Positions 26,459-35,941 of a stretch of 64,000 nucleotides of DNA are shown here, one piece after another. Origin of the DNA: JBCDBD01 sp039184335 (GTDB lineage Bacteria > Bacteroidota > Bacteroidia > Flavobacteriales > Flavobacteriaceae); contig JBCDBD010000002.1 of assembly GCA_039184335.1 (NCBI GenBank), positions 134,136 to 198,135 of the forward strand. Reading direction: 5' to 3'. A model generated the notes under the pieces. That model worked only from the letters and a program-made list of their open reading frames with translations. It made no database searches and was not told the DNA's origin. A program made the position numbers and the translations under genes. The stretch's first letter is position 1; the number at the start of each line of letters is the position of its first letter.

Positions 26459-27280
26459 CTATATCTTAAAGGTGACCACAGGTATTTCACTATGGTTCGC
26501 AACATCTTCACCGATACTGCCCATAAAAAAATGGGCCAATCCCTTTCTGCCATGGGTCGGTATGCCTATGAAGTCGGCACCCTTGGTCTCGGCATAGTTC
26601 AAAATACCCTTTTCAACCGTATAATCGTTATAGATATCCACTTCAAGGCCTAGACGTGCCACATTCAAAAACTTTGAAATGCGATTGTAGGCATCTTCAG
26701 TACTCAAAAAGTCATCTGCAGGAGTATTGATATAAACCAATTGCAATTGTGCATCTAACATTTTTGAAAAACCAATGGCTTTTTTTAGGGCATGTATGTT
26801 TTCTTCCTTAAAATCACAGGCAAAAACAAAGCGTTCGGCCTTAAAGTCTTTTACCTCACCCTTTACCACCAAAACAGGTACGTCTGAGTGCCGCACAACA
26901 CGTTCTGTGTTGGAACCGACAAATAGTTCTTCAAGTCCATCGGTTCCCTGAGAGCCCATCACAATAAGGTCAACATCATGCTTTTCGGCTATTTCATTGA
27001 TTTCACCCAATACTTTGTAATGCTTTATGACAGGAATGATTTTGAGACCTTTTAGATAGGGCTTGTCCAAGAATTCAGCAAACCGTTTTTCAGTTACCTT
27101 CACCAAGTGTATCAAATGCTCTTGTGGTATGTAATCGGTATTTGCCATAATGGAAGGCGATAGTTCCAACATATGTAGCACATAAAGCTCCGCTTCATTT
27201 TTTGCAGCCAGTTTTGCGGCTACCTTCAATGCCATTTCTGATGATATTGAAAAATCTATGGGTACAATAATGCTTTTCAT
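26459..27280 (-). CDS. Tandem universal stress protein (UspA family)
   Basis: A 273-residue protein with two Usp domains, both with a nucleotide loop: GSQGTDGLEELFVGSNT near residue 110 and THGRKGLAHFFMGSIGED near 248. It starts MKSIIVPIDFSISSEMALK. It lies 36 nt after the hemN stop on the same strand with no separate Fnr-like site, so it is probably cotranscribed with hemN from the operator at 28.7 kb. Confidence 0.9.
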   Translation of the reverse strand: MKSIIVPIDFSISSEMALKVAAKLAAKNEAELYVLHMLELSPSIMANTDYIPQEHLIHLVKVTEKRFAEFLDKPYLKGLKIIPVIKHYKVLGEINEIAEKHDVDLIVMGSQGTDGLEELFVGSNTERVVRHSDVPVLVVKGEVKDFKAERFVFACDFKEENIHALKKAIGFSKMLDAQLQLVYINTPADDFLSTEDAYNRISKFLNVARLGLEVDIYNDYTVEKGILNYAETKGADFIGIPTHGRKGLAHFFMGSIGEDVANHSEIPVVTFKI

Positions 27281-27316
27281 TTTGAATGTCTTTATGCCCT
27301 TTCAATATCGGGCCGG

Positions 27317-28675
27317 TTAAACGGTCATCGAGAACAATGGTGTCTCAGGTTTTTTTCGATGTAGCTTTAGGTCAAATGCCATACTGATATTTCGGATAAA
27401 GGGCTTGCCCTTTTCAGTCACTTTTATACGGTCGGCACCAAGTTCGACCAGGCCATCAGCTTCAAATTCGAACAAGCTGTCAATGATATGTTGATGGTCG
27501 GGCAACAATGACTGCCCGACTTCCCAATTGGTTTCAAAACGGCACATCAGGTTCAAGATATGCCTCCGAATCGATTCATCTTCTTGGTTGAGCAAGTGTC
27601 CTCGATAAACTGGTATGGTACCATTATCGACCAAATGCTGGTATGCTTCAACGCTTTTTACATTTTGGGCAAAAGCATACCAACTGTCGCTAATACTTGA
27701 TACGCCCAATCCGATCATCAATTGTGTTGTTGAAATGGCGTAGCCCATAAAATTGCGATGTAGTGTACCGTTCTGTGCTGCTTTATACAGTGCATCATCG
27801 GGCAATGCAAAATGGTCCATACCGATATCATGATAGCCAAGGCCCATCAACCATTTTTTGCCATATGCATACTGCAGTTGTTTTATTTCGCCTTGGGGAA
27901 GGTCTTCTTCACGATATCCCCGTTGCCCATTGCCTTTACGCCAAGGCACATGTGCATAACTGTAAAAGGCCAAACGATCAGGCATAAGGGCAGAAGTCCT
28001 TTCAATGGTGTTCTTGATATCATCCAAGGTTTGAAAGGGCAAGCCATAGATAAGATCATGCCCAATTGAGGTATAGCCAATTTCTCGAGCCCACTTGGTC
28101 ACAGACGCTACCTTCTCAAAAGGTTGAATTCGGTTAATGGCCCGTTGAACGGTTTCACTATAATCTTGCACACCAAAACAGACCCTTCTAAAACCCACTT
28201 CAAATAGGGCCTGTAGGTGTGCCTTTTGGGTATTGTTCGGATGCCCTTCAAAGCTCAATTCAACGTCATTGGCCCTATGGGCATACCTAAAAATACCCGC
28301 AATCAATCTGGTCAGGTTTTCTGCAGAAAAAAAGGTAGGGGTACCCCCACCCAGATGTAATGCCTTAATAATGGGCCGCGAACCCAAAAGGTTTCGGTAC
28401 AGTTCCCATTCTTTCAGTACTGCATCAATATATGGAGCCTCGACCTCATGACGCTTTGTGATGCGCTTATGACAACCACAAAATGTACACATACGCTCAC
28501 AAAAAGGGAGGTGTATATAGAGACTCACCCCTACTTCTTCTTGCTCCTGAAAGCTACGTGCAACAGTAGCCTTCCACTGGTTTCTTGAAAAAGTGTCCGT
28601 ATCCCAGTAGGGTACCGTTGGATAGCTGGTATATCTTGGCCCAGGTACATTGTATTTATAGGTGAGGTTGCACAT
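27317..28675 (-). CDS. hemN: Oxygen-independent coproporphyrinogen III dehydrogenase
   Basis: A 452-residue radical SAM enzyme that converts coproporphyrinogen III to protoporphyrinogen IX without oxygen. The signature is CERMCTFCGCHK near residues 59-70, that is CxxxCxxCxC with the fourth Cys that separates HemN from HemW. N-terminal KYNVPGPRYTSYPTVPYW and GGGTPTFF near 109 are also typical. It supplies haem when oxygen is scarce, in line with its Fnr-like operator and position beside the cbb3 genes. Confidence 0.95.
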   Translation of the reverse strand: MCNLTYKYNVPGPRYTSYPTVPYWDTDTFSRNQWKATVARSFQEQEEVGVSLYIHLPFCERMCTFCGCHKRITKRHEVEAPYIDAVLKEWELYRNLLGSRPIIKALHLGGGTPTFFSAENLTRLIAGIFRYAHRANDVELSFEGHPNNTQKAHLQALFEVGFRRVCFGVQDYSETVQRAINRIQPFEKVASVTKWAREIGYTSIGHDLIYGLPFQTLDDIKNTIERTSALMPDRLAFYSYAHVPWRKGNGQRGYREEDLPQGEIKQLQYAYGKKWLMGLGYHDIGMDHFALPDDALYKAAQNGTLHRNFMGYAISTTQLMIGLGVSSISDSWYAFAQNVKSVEAYQHLVDNGTIPVYRGHLLNQEDESIRRHILNLMCRFETNWEVGQSLLPDHQHIIDSLFEFEADGLVELGADRIKVTEKGKPFIRNISMAFDLKLHRKKPETPLFSMTV

Positions 28676-28694
28676 AACACAATTTTGCTTGGAA

Positions 28695-28737
28695 CAAAGC
28701 TAGGGGCAAGACTTTCAAATAAATATGATATTTATCA
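28695..28737 (-). promoter_or_regulatory. Fnr-like operator and -7 element for hemN-usp
   Basis: TGATATTTATCA (28726-28737; TGATAAATATCA on the minus strand) is 23 nt from TAGCTTTG (28702-28695), a perfect TAnnTTTG, 19 nt before the hemN ATG. Confidence 0.78.
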
Positions 28738-28916
28738 TTTAAGGAGAGAGGAACGACACACTGGTATTTCCGTTGACTGGGCACTGTTGAACAAAGAATG
28801 TCGTGCATTCCTTTTTACTTCATATCTTTTAGATGTTTATGCTTTTTTTTAGGTCACTTAAAACCAATGGAACAGTTTTTCATGACAATGACCTGTGATT
28901 ATCTTAAATTTGGGAT

Positions 28917-30125
28917 ATGAAGTTTTTTGAAAAAAACAGTAGTATTTTCAAACTGCTTTTTGAGGGGGTCTCCGAAGGTATCATTGTGGTCAACCAAGAA
29001 CAACTCATTGTGGCATCGAATGGCTCTACCAACCAAATGTTCGGGTATGCTGATGAAGAACTGGTGGGCAAAAAGCTCATCACCCTTATTCCTTCCAATT
29101 ATCATAAGTCACACCGGGGCCACTTCAGCACCTTTATGGCACGTAGCGAAAAACGTAGGATGGGAAGTGGACTGGACCTCTATGGCATACGAAAAAATAA
29201 GGAGAAGTTTCCCGTAGAAGTGGGCCTTAATCCGTTTGATCTTGATGGAAACATTTATGTGATGGCCTTGATTATCGACATTACCGAACGCAAAGAACAT
29301 GAAACACAAATCCGCAAAATCAATGAGGCACTTGAATCCAAAGTCAAGCAACGTACAAAAGAACTGGAAAAAACCGTTGGCGAGTTAAGGGAAGCGGAAC
29401 GAAAGGCCAAGGACGCCTTGCAAAAAGAAAAGGAACTGGGAGAACTGAAGACCAAATTTCTCTCACTGGTCTCCCATGAATTCAAAACCCCCTTAAGTAC
29501 CATCCTCACCTCTACCACCCTACTTTCGAAATATACCTTGACCGATCAACAAGAAAAGCGTGACAAGCACTTGGGCACCATCAAAGGAAAAGTAAAGTAC
29601 CTGAACAATATTTTGAATGACTTTCTTTCTGTGGAACGGTTGGAATCAGGTAAGGTGAAGTATAAATTCTCAAGGTTCTCTTTGAGCAAGATCATCAATG
29701 AGGTAATCTATGACGCCAACACCTTGTTGAAAGATGGACAAAAAATTTTGTATCCCAAAGACATCGATATGATTGTTTTGGAGTTTGATGAAAAAATATT
29801 GGAATTGGCACTTTCAAACTTGATACACAATGCCATAAAGTACTCTCCAGAACATACCGATATCGCCATCAAAGTAGTCTATGACACCAAAAATTTACTG
29901 GTCAAGGTCATCGATAATGGTATTGGTATACCTGAAGAGGAGCAAAAGTTCGTGTTCGATCGCTATTTTAGGGCCAGTAATGCCCTTTTGTCACAGGGCA
30001 CCGGTATCGGACTGAACATTGCGAAAAGACATTTTGAAAATTTGGATGGAACGATTTATTTTCACAATAATCAAGATAAAGGCACCACATTTATAGCAAA
30101 GATTCCCCTAAAAATCAACCAATAA
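28917..30125 (+). CDS. Soluble PAS-domain sensor histidine kinase
   Basis: A 402-residue kinase with no membrane segment: one PAS domain (about 10-120), a coiled coil (about 122-175, rich in Lys and Glu), the H-box SLVSHEFKTPLSTIL near residue 184, and an ATPase domain with NAIKYSP, DNGIGIPEEE and GTGIGLNIAK. The PAS resembles FixL: a His (in YHKSHRGHF) aligns with the FixL haem-ligand region, but the FixL distal Arg position is Leu here. Oxygen sensing is therefore possible, not shown. It is 5 nt before its likely partner regulator. Confidence 0.9.
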   Translation: MKFFEKNSSIFKLLFEGVSEGIIVVNQEQLIVASNGSTNQMFGYADEELVGKKLITLIPSNYHKSHRGHFSTFMARSEKRRMGSGLDLYGIRKNKEKFPVEVGLNPFDLDGNIYVMALIIDITERKEHETQIRKINEALESKVKQRTKELEKTVGELREAERKAKDALQKEKELGELKTKFLSLVSHEFKTPLSTILTSTTLLSKYTLTDQQEKRDKHLGTIKGKVKYLNNILNDFLSVERLESGKVKYKFSRFSLSKIINEVIYDANTLLKDGQKILYPKDIDMIVLEFDEKILELALSNLIHNAIKYSPEHTDIAIKVVYDTKNLLVKVIDNGIGIPEEEQKFVFDRYFRASNALLSQGTGIGLNIAKRHFENLDGTIYFHNNQDKGTTFIAKIPLKINQ

Positions 30126-30130
30126 GTAGC

Positions 30131-31183
30131 ATGAAAAAAATTCTACTCATCGAAGACGATTCCTCATTACGGGAAAACACGGCCGAATTACTTGAACTAT
30201 CAGGTTATACAGTATTGACCTCTCCAAACGGAAAACTTGGTGTTGAAAATGCAAAGACCAATTGTCCCGATATTGTGGTATGTGATATCATGATGCCAGA
30301 AATGGACGGGTATGGCGTACTAAAAGAACTTTCGTCCAATAATCGTACCAAGCATATTCCGTTTATATTTTTATCGGCTAAAACAGAACATTCAGAAATC
30401 AGAAAGGGCATGGATCTGGGCGCCGATGATTATCTGACCAAGCCCTTTGAAGAATATGAACTGATCAGTGCGATTGAAAGTAGGTTGGCCAAGGCAAAAC
30501 TGCTCTCAAAAATGACGCCTGCAGTACCCGAAAATACAGATCCAGATGAAGGTCAAATACGGACATTGCACGAATTAAAAAACTTTTTTGATGACCATGG
30601 AACCATCGAGAACCATAAAAAGGGGGGCATTATCTATAACGAAGGGGCACATTCAAATAAAGTGTATTTGATTTTGAAAGGGGTAGTGAAATGCCACCAA
30701 ATGGACGAAGATGGCAAAGAGTTGATCACTTCATTATACCAAGCCGATGATTTTTTCGGATTTACCTCATTCATTGACCATACACCGCACCAAGAATGTG
30801 CCACAGCTGTCGAAGATGTGGAGTTAGCAGGTATTTCAAAAAAGGAACTCCAAGCCATTCTGGACAAAAACCACTGTATTTCACTTCAACTGATGGAGCT
30901 GCTGTCAGAGAACATTTCTGAAATCAAGGAACAGCTATTGCAGATGGCCTATAGTTCTGTGAGAAAAAAAACCGCCCAGACCCTTTTGCAATTTGCAGAG
31001 ATCATGAATCGAAAACCTGAAGAGCCCATCCGCATTTCAAGAAGTGACCTGGCCAGTGTTGCAGGTATTGCGACAGAAAGCCTGATACGCATGCTATCGG
31101 CATTCAAAAAAGAAGGCTTCATCGATATTGAAGGAAGAAACATTCGCATTTTGGATTTAAAATCGCTGCAACACGTCGATTAA
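30131..31183 (+). CDS. Response regulator fused to a Crp/Fnr transcription factor
   Basis: The 350-residue protein joins a receiver domain (1-120; acidic IEDDSS, phospho-Asp in VVCDIMMPEMDG near residue 53, Lys in LTKPFEE) to a cNMP-type sensory domain (about 150-265, IIYNEGAHSNKVYLILKG) and a Crp-type winged helix (about 285-345, SRSDLASVAGIATESLIRML). The recognition helix keeps the Glu and Arg (E-S-L-I-R) with which Crp and Fnr read TGA half-sites. No Fnr-type Cys cluster is visible at the N-terminus, so input is most likely by phosphorylation from the adjacent kinase. Confidence 0.92.
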   Translation: MKKILLIEDDSSLRENTAELLELSGYTVLTSPNGKLGVENAKTNCPDIVVCDIMMPEMDGYGVLKELSSNNRTKHIPFIFLSAKTEHSEIRKGMDLGADDYLTKPFEEYELISAIESRLAKAKLLSKMTPAVPENTDPDEGQIRTLHELKNFFDDHGTIENHKKGGIIYNEGAHSNKVYLILKGVVKCHQMDEDGKELITSLYQADDFFGFTSFIDHTPHQECATAVEDVELAGISKKELQAILDKNHCISLQLMELLSENISEIKEQLLQMAYSSVRKKTAQTLLQFAEIMNRKPEEPIRISRSDLASVAGIATESLIRMLSAFKKEGFIDIEGRNIRILDLKSLQHVD

Positions 31184-31194
31184 ACCCACTTACA

Positions 31195-31237
31195 TGACAA
31201 ATGTCATGTTTGGCATTTTTAGATACCAATACTTTTG
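31195..31237 (+). promoter_or_regulatory. Fnr-like operator and -7 element for the third usp gene
   Basis: TGACAAATGTCA (31195-31206) is 23 nt from TACTTTTG (31230-31237), a perfect TAnnTTTG, 17 nt before the usp ATG at 31255. The operator starts 12 nt after the stop of the receiver-Crp gene. Confidence 0.78.
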
Positions 31238-31254
31238 TGGGTATAGTGCTTGGT

Positions 31255-32094
31255 ATGAAGAATGTTTTAGTTCCAATTGACTTTTCAATGAACGCTTGGA
31301 ATGCAATAAGGTATGCACAGCAATTGTTCAGAGAAACCTCCTGTACCTTTTACGTGTTACATGTCGATAGCGCACCAAAAGAGGTACTGTCAATACTCAA
31401 CAATGGTAATATAGCGGTAAAGGAAACGCTGACCACCCCGAGAAAAAGGCTTGGTGAATTGGTACAACGTGCCAAAAAGACTTTTTTTAACAGCAACCAT
31501 GTGTATGTGCCATTGATTGAGCACGGGCAGTTCATCGAGTACATGAAAAAAACTGTTCATGAGAAAAACATAGACCTGATTGTCATGGGAACAAAAGGGG
31601 CCAGTGGACTCCGAGAACATATCATTGGCAGCAATACCGGTGACGTGATTACCAAGGTACAGTGTGATGTATTGGTAATACCAGAAGGGGTACAGTTCAA
31701 AAAACCAAAGGAAATTGCTTTCCCAACCGACTACAACAGTTTTTATTCATACAAGATATTAAATGCCATTTCTGAAATAGGCAAACTTGATGATAGCGCT
31801 ATACGGGTCATGAACGTAGTAAAGAGTGGCAGTATATTGACCAAGGAGCAACAACAGAACAAAGAATACCTATTTGATTATTTGAACGAAATCTTTACCG
31901 CCAAGAATAGTTTTCATACCATAACCAATAAAAATGTCAATGCGGCCATACAATGTTTTGTGGAAAGCAGGGAGATTGACATGATCACCATGGTGGCCAA
32001 AAACCTCAACTTTTTACAACAGATCTTGTTCGACTCCTTAATTGAAAAGATAAGTTTTCATACCAAGGTTCCTTTTTTTGTTATCCACGAATGA
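31255..32094 (+). CDS. Universal stress protein (UspA family, two domains)
   Basis: A 279-residue protein. The N-terminal Usp domain (MKNVLVPIDFSMNAWNA) has an intact nucleotide loop, MGTKGASGLREHIIGSNTG near residue 115. The second domain is divergent with no clear loop. It resembles the usp at 15.96 kb in organisation (DFSxNAWNAIxYAxQLF opening). A start at 31201 would lie inside the operator and is rejected. Confidence 0.88.
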   Translation: MKNVLVPIDFSMNAWNAIRYAQQLFRETSCTFYVLHVDSAPKEVLSILNNGNIAVKETLTTPRKRLGELVQRAKKTFFNSNHVYVPLIEHGQFIEYMKKTVHEKNIDLIVMGTKGASGLREHIIGSNTGDVITKVQCDVLVIPEGVQFKKPKEIAFPTDYNSFYSYKILNAISEIGKLDDSAIRVMNVVKSGSILTKEQQQNKEYLFDYLNEIFTAKNSFHTITNKNVNAAIQCFVESREIDMITMVAKNLNFLQQILFDSLIEKISFHTKVPFFVIHE

Positions 32095-32135
32095 CTTGTG
32101 GCCCCATATATTCATCCCATGCATGGGTCTATTAT

Positions 32136-33332
32136 TCATTTTGAAGATAGCAAAGAATAGCTCTGCCTTGCGATTTCTTGTTCTTCATCTGTTGGAATCA
32201 CCAAAAGACCAACCTCACTTTCATTTTCGTGGAACTCTGCGATACCTTCAATGGAGCTGACCTTTAGATTTTTGTCGTCATCCATGCGAATGCCCAAACC
32301 TTCCATATCAGAGCATATCAATTTTCTTAGCATTGCTGAGTTTTCACCAATACCGGCAGTGAACACGATAGCATCCAGCCCGTTCAGCAAGGCGGTGTAT
32401 GCCCCAATGTATTTTTTGATCCGATGGGCGGTCATCTGTAGGGCCAATACACAATCTTGGTTCCCTTTTTCCGCTTCGGTTTGAACGTCTCTCAGATCTG
32501 AATATCCCGTTAACCCCAAGAGACCGCTTTTTTTCTGTAACATGGCATTGATTTCCTTGGATTCGAGACCCAGGGTATCCATCAAAAAGAAGATGACCGA
32601 TTGATCGATATCTCCACATCGGGTTCCCATGATCAGTCCATTTGAAGGGCCGAAACCCAAAGAATGTTCAATACTCTTACCCGCTTTAATGGCAGTTATG
32701 CTACACCCATTACCAAGATGTATGGTAATTAGATTCCCCGCCTTACCATGGAGGTGTTCCATAGCTCTTTCAGAAACGTACTTGTGACTGGTGCCATGAA
32801 AACCGTAGACCCTGATTTGATGTTTTTGTGTGAGTTCTTTCGGAATGGCATACGTATGCGCCAGTTGTGGAATGCTCTGGTGAAAAGCCGTATCGAAAAC
32901 GGCAATCTGGGTGGCATTGGGGAACAACGCCATCGCAGTCTCTATACCAATCGCATTTGCCGGATTGTGCAAGGGTGCCAATGATGAAAGCCCCTTGATG
33001 GTTTTTAAAACGTGCGGCGCAATCACGACAGGCGCATCAAAGGCATCTCCCCCATGTACCACACGATGGCCAACGGCATCAATTGCTGCATGACTGTCTA
33101 GAACTCCCTTTTCTTGGTCAATGAGAATTTCGATCACTGCTTTCAATCCAACAGCATGGTCTGCAAAATGTGCGGTCTTTTGCAAAGACCCTTTTTTACT
33201 CTTATAATGAAGAGTCCCCTGTGGGTGCCCTAAGCGTTCCACAAGACCTTTGCACAACGTTTCTGCTTCGGGCATTTGGATGACCTGGAACTTAATTGAA
33301 GAACTGCCCGAATTGATGACTAGTATTTTCAT
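32136..33332 (-). CDS. ackA: Acetate kinase
   Basis: The 398-residue enzyme makes ATP and acetate from acetyl phosphate. Diagnostic motifs are the start KILVINSGSSSIKFQV, GHRVVHGG near residue 87, GFHGTSHKYVS near 174, HLGNGCSITAIKAGKS near 201 and FTAGIGENSA near 320. It lies 6 nt after pta on the same strand. The pair supports substrate-level phosphorylation and fits the low-oxygen context, though no Fnr-like site precedes pta. Confidence 0.96.
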   Translation of the reverse strand: MKILVINSGSSSIKFQVIQMPEAETLCKGLVERLGHPQGTLHYKSKKGSLQKTAHFADHAVGLKAVIEILIDQEKGVLDSHAAIDAVGHRVVHGGDAFDAPVVIAPHVLKTIKGLSSLAPLHNPANAIGIETAMALFPNATQIAVFDTAFHQSIPQLAHTYAIPKELTQKHQIRVYGFHGTSHKYVSERAMEHLHGKAGNLITIHLGNGCSITAIKAGKSIEHSLGFGPSNGLIMGTRCGDIDQSVIFFLMDTLGLESKEINAMLQKKSGLLGLTGYSDLRDVQTEAEKGNQDCVLALQMTAHRIKKYIGAYTALLNGLDAIVFTAGIGENSAMLRKLICSDMEGLGIRMDDDKNLKVSSIEGIAEFHENESEVGLLVIPTDEEQEIARQSYSLLSSK

Positions 33333-33338
33333 GAGCTG

Positions 33339-35426
33339 TTATTGGTTATCTTGTGCCTGTATCGCTGTGACAATCACCGTATTGAACACATCGTCTACCG
33401 TACAACCCCTGCTTAGGTCATTCACGGGTTTGTTGAGCCCCTGTAACATTGGCCCAATGGCCAGGGCACCCGTTTCACGCTGCACTGCTTTATAGGTGTT
33501 GTTGCCTGTATTCAGGTCAGGAAAAATAAGCACTGATGCTTGGCCGGCCACCTTAGAATCTGGGAGTTTGCTCTTTCCTACAATGGGGTCTACGGCAGCG
33601 TCATATTGAATCGGCCCCTCGATTTCAAGATAAGGGTGCTGTGCTTTGACCAAATCCGTGGCTTCCCGTACTATTTCCACATCTGCCCCTTTGCCTGAGC
33701 TTCCTGAAGAATATGAAAGCATGGCCACTTTTGGGGGTATTCCAAAATTTAAGGCCGAAGATGCCGAGGATAGTGCTATTTCAGCCAATTGCGCTGCCGA
33801 TGGGTTAGGGTTAATGGCACAATCCCCAAAAACGCAAACCCGATTTTCAAGGCACATGAAGAAAACGGAAGAGACCACATTGGTTCCAGGCTTGGTCTTT
33901 ACAAATTGCAGCGCGGGCCTTATGGTATGTTGTGTCGTATGTACCGCTCCAGACACCATGCCATCTGCATCACCACGATGCACCATCATGGTGCCAAAAT
34001 ACGATACATCGTGCATGATATCGCGGGCCATATCCATATTGACCCCCTTATGTTTTCGCAATTCATAAAATGTTGTGGCATAATCTTCCAAGCATTCGGC
34101 TTTCAACGGATTGATGACGGAGATGCTTGAAATATCCAGTCCCTTTCCCAAGGCCGCAGCCTCAATACGCTTGACATCCCCAAGCAAGGTGATGTCCACA
34201 ATATCTGAATGTGCGAGTTCAAAGGCAGCCTTTAAGATTCTGGCATCTTCCCCTTCGGGCAGTACGATGTGCTTCTTATGGGTCTTCGCACGCTTTACCA
34301 AATTGTATTGGAACATTCGTGGGGTCATCATTTTAGAGGTAAAGTTGCTGAGACTGTCCAAAATGGCTTCCCCATTGATATACTGGTTAAAGAGCGATAT
34401 CGATGTCGCTATCTTCTGCGTACTTTTCGCATAGATCTTTGATTTGATGTTTCCAACGATGTTGGTGGCTTCAAAAGTGCCATGAGGCACTGATATTATG
34501 GGAACATGGGTCGTACCTTCCAATAGTTTTAAGATAGAGGTCTCAGGAACAATGCCCCCGGTCAAGATAATACCCGACAAGTTTGGATAATTTTCTGAGC
34601 CATGGGCCTGTAGTGCCCCCAGAATAATATCTGAGCGATCCCCGGGAGTAATCACAAGACTTTTATCCCTCAGATGGCGCAGGTAATTGTGCAATTGCAT
34701 GGCCCCTACCCCGAAGCTCCCGGTCTGATTGTCTAAGTACTGTGATCCAAAAAGTACTTCGCCATCCATTGCAGCAACAATTTCCTTTAGGGTAGGGTGC
34801 GAAAGGTTTTTCACCCTTGGCACCGCATACACCTGGGTATGATCGCCCAACCCCTCATTTAAATCCCTTGTCAAAGATTCTAAATCTTCTTGCTTCACTT
34901 TGTTGGCGACCACTGCGAGCACTTTGATCCCCTTATGCAGATAGGTAGTCAACGCTGCGTCTAAATTTCCGCGAAATTCCGTTAAGGTCTTGCCCTGTAC
35001 ATTGTCGACCAGTACTACGGGTATGCCCAGGTTTTTAGCGATTTCGATATTCAGGTCAAACTCGATGACCTTCCCGTCATTGGAGAAGTCGCTGCCCTCA
35101 ACAAGAACAAAATCATGGTGCTCTTCCATTTTCTTGTACTTGAGAATGATTTCATCTAAAATTTCCCCTTGTTGGTTAGATTTGTAGTAATTGATCACTT
35201 GGCCCTTGGTGAGTCCAAACGTTTCTTCGGGAACGAGATCTAGTTGAAAATGCTCTAAGACCGTTGCCAGGTGATTGTCCATTTCCCCATCTTTAACGTC
35301 ATCTATCACAGGCCTGTAATACCCCACTTTGGGCACTTTGCCCAGAAGCAATTGCATAAAACCCAGTACAAAAAGTGATTTTCCGCTATAAGCACCCAAA
35401 GTACCTATGTATACCGCTTTGCTCAT
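33339..35426 (-). CDS. pta: Phosphate acetyltransferase (long form)
   Basis: The 695-residue enzyme interconverts acetyl-CoA and acetyl phosphate. The N-terminal P-loop-like domain (SKAVYIGTLGAYSGKSLFVLG) and the central DRTGG-type domain mark the long form; the catalytic PTA_PTB domain occupies about residues 370-690 (VLPEGEDARILKAA, YSSGSSGKGADVE, PDLNTGNNTYKAVQ). The N-terminal domains usually modulate activity. It is the first gene of the pta-ackA operon. Confidence 0.95.
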   Translation of the reverse strand: MSKAVYIGTLGAYSGKSLFVLGFMQLLLGKVPKVGYYRPVIDDVKDGEMDNHLATVLEHFQLDLVPEETFGLTKGQVINYYKSNQQGEILDEIILKYKKMEEHHDFVLVEGSDFSNDGKVIEFDLNIEIAKNLGIPVVLVDNVQGKTLTEFRGNLDAALTTYLHKGIKVLAVVANKVKQEDLESLTRDLNEGLGDHTQVYAVPRVKNLSHPTLKEIVAAMDGEVLFGSQYLDNQTGSFGVGAMQLHNYLRHLRDKSLVITPGDRSDIILGALQAHGSENYPNLSGIILTGGIVPETSILKLLEGTTHVPIISVPHGTFEATNIVGNIKSKIYAKSTQKIATSISLFNQYINGEAILDSLSNFTSKMMTPRMFQYNLVKRAKTHKKHIVLPEGEDARILKAAFELAHSDIVDITLLGDVKRIEAAALGKGLDISSISVINPLKAECLEDYATTFYELRKHKGVNMDMARDIMHDVSYFGTMMVHRGDADGMVSGAVHTTQHTIRPALQFVKTKPGTNVVSSVFFMCLENRVCVFGDCAINPNPSAAQLAEIALSSASSALNFGIPPKVAMLSYSSGSSGKGADVEIVREATDLVKAQHPYLEIEGPIQYDAAVDPIVGKSKLPDSKVAGQASVLIFPDLNTGNNTYKAVQRETGALAIGPMLQGLNKPVNDLSRGCTVDDVFNTVIVTAIQAQDNQ

Positions 35427-35941
35427 GAGTACAGTATTGATTCAACACGCTTTGTTAAAGGTAAAGGATAAATCAAAAAAATGATGCCCAGCCGTGTTAT
35501 CAAATTGGGATTTTTATAAAAAAATAGCGCGAATACGACCATGGGGCGGTAATCCCCATTAGGGGCATATGCAGTGAACCCGTGGCTTCATGCATCTTGT
35601 ATAAGGCCTCACCAATGATTTTTTCGTTGACCATGAATCCATTTGAAATACTAATTTGCTGCTGCTTCATCAGTAATGGTCCTTTTTTCAAACGTACTAT
35701 GCATATATCAGAAGTTATTGAAGATTCGCCTGCATTCACAAAAAGACCACCAGAAACCTGACCATGTTATTGTACAACTTGGTCATTGGTTACCGCAAGA
35801 AGTTCGAAATGTAGTGGTAGTTGACACCCTCATCTGAAATTGGCCTAAGGGAGTAACCTACATATAGATTCTTTAGGACTAGCTATTGATCGAGTACCTT
35901 TTTTAAAGTTTACCCTTCCTTTATTTTGAAGATAGCTTTCG
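35427..35941. other. Gene-poor interval with one doubtful short frame
   Basis: The only open frame of note runs on the minus strand from a GTG at 35739 to 35500 (79 codons: segments KKGPLLMKQQQISI and GEALYKMH). The spacing of its residues faintly recalls small CDGSH iron-sulfur proteins, but all four ligand positions are missing, so it is either a decayed copy or chance. No promoter, repeat or RNA was recognised in the remainder. Confidence 0.3.

Noticed and set aside
35440..35500. Fnr-like operator before pta-ackA
   Set aside because: A TACCTTTA box exists, but no TGAYAAATRTCA-like palindrome is found at the 23-nt distance.
35500..35739. CDGSH iron-sulfur protein
   Set aside because: Spacing is faintly similar, but every Cys and His ligand is missing and the frame has a GTG start; not enough to call.
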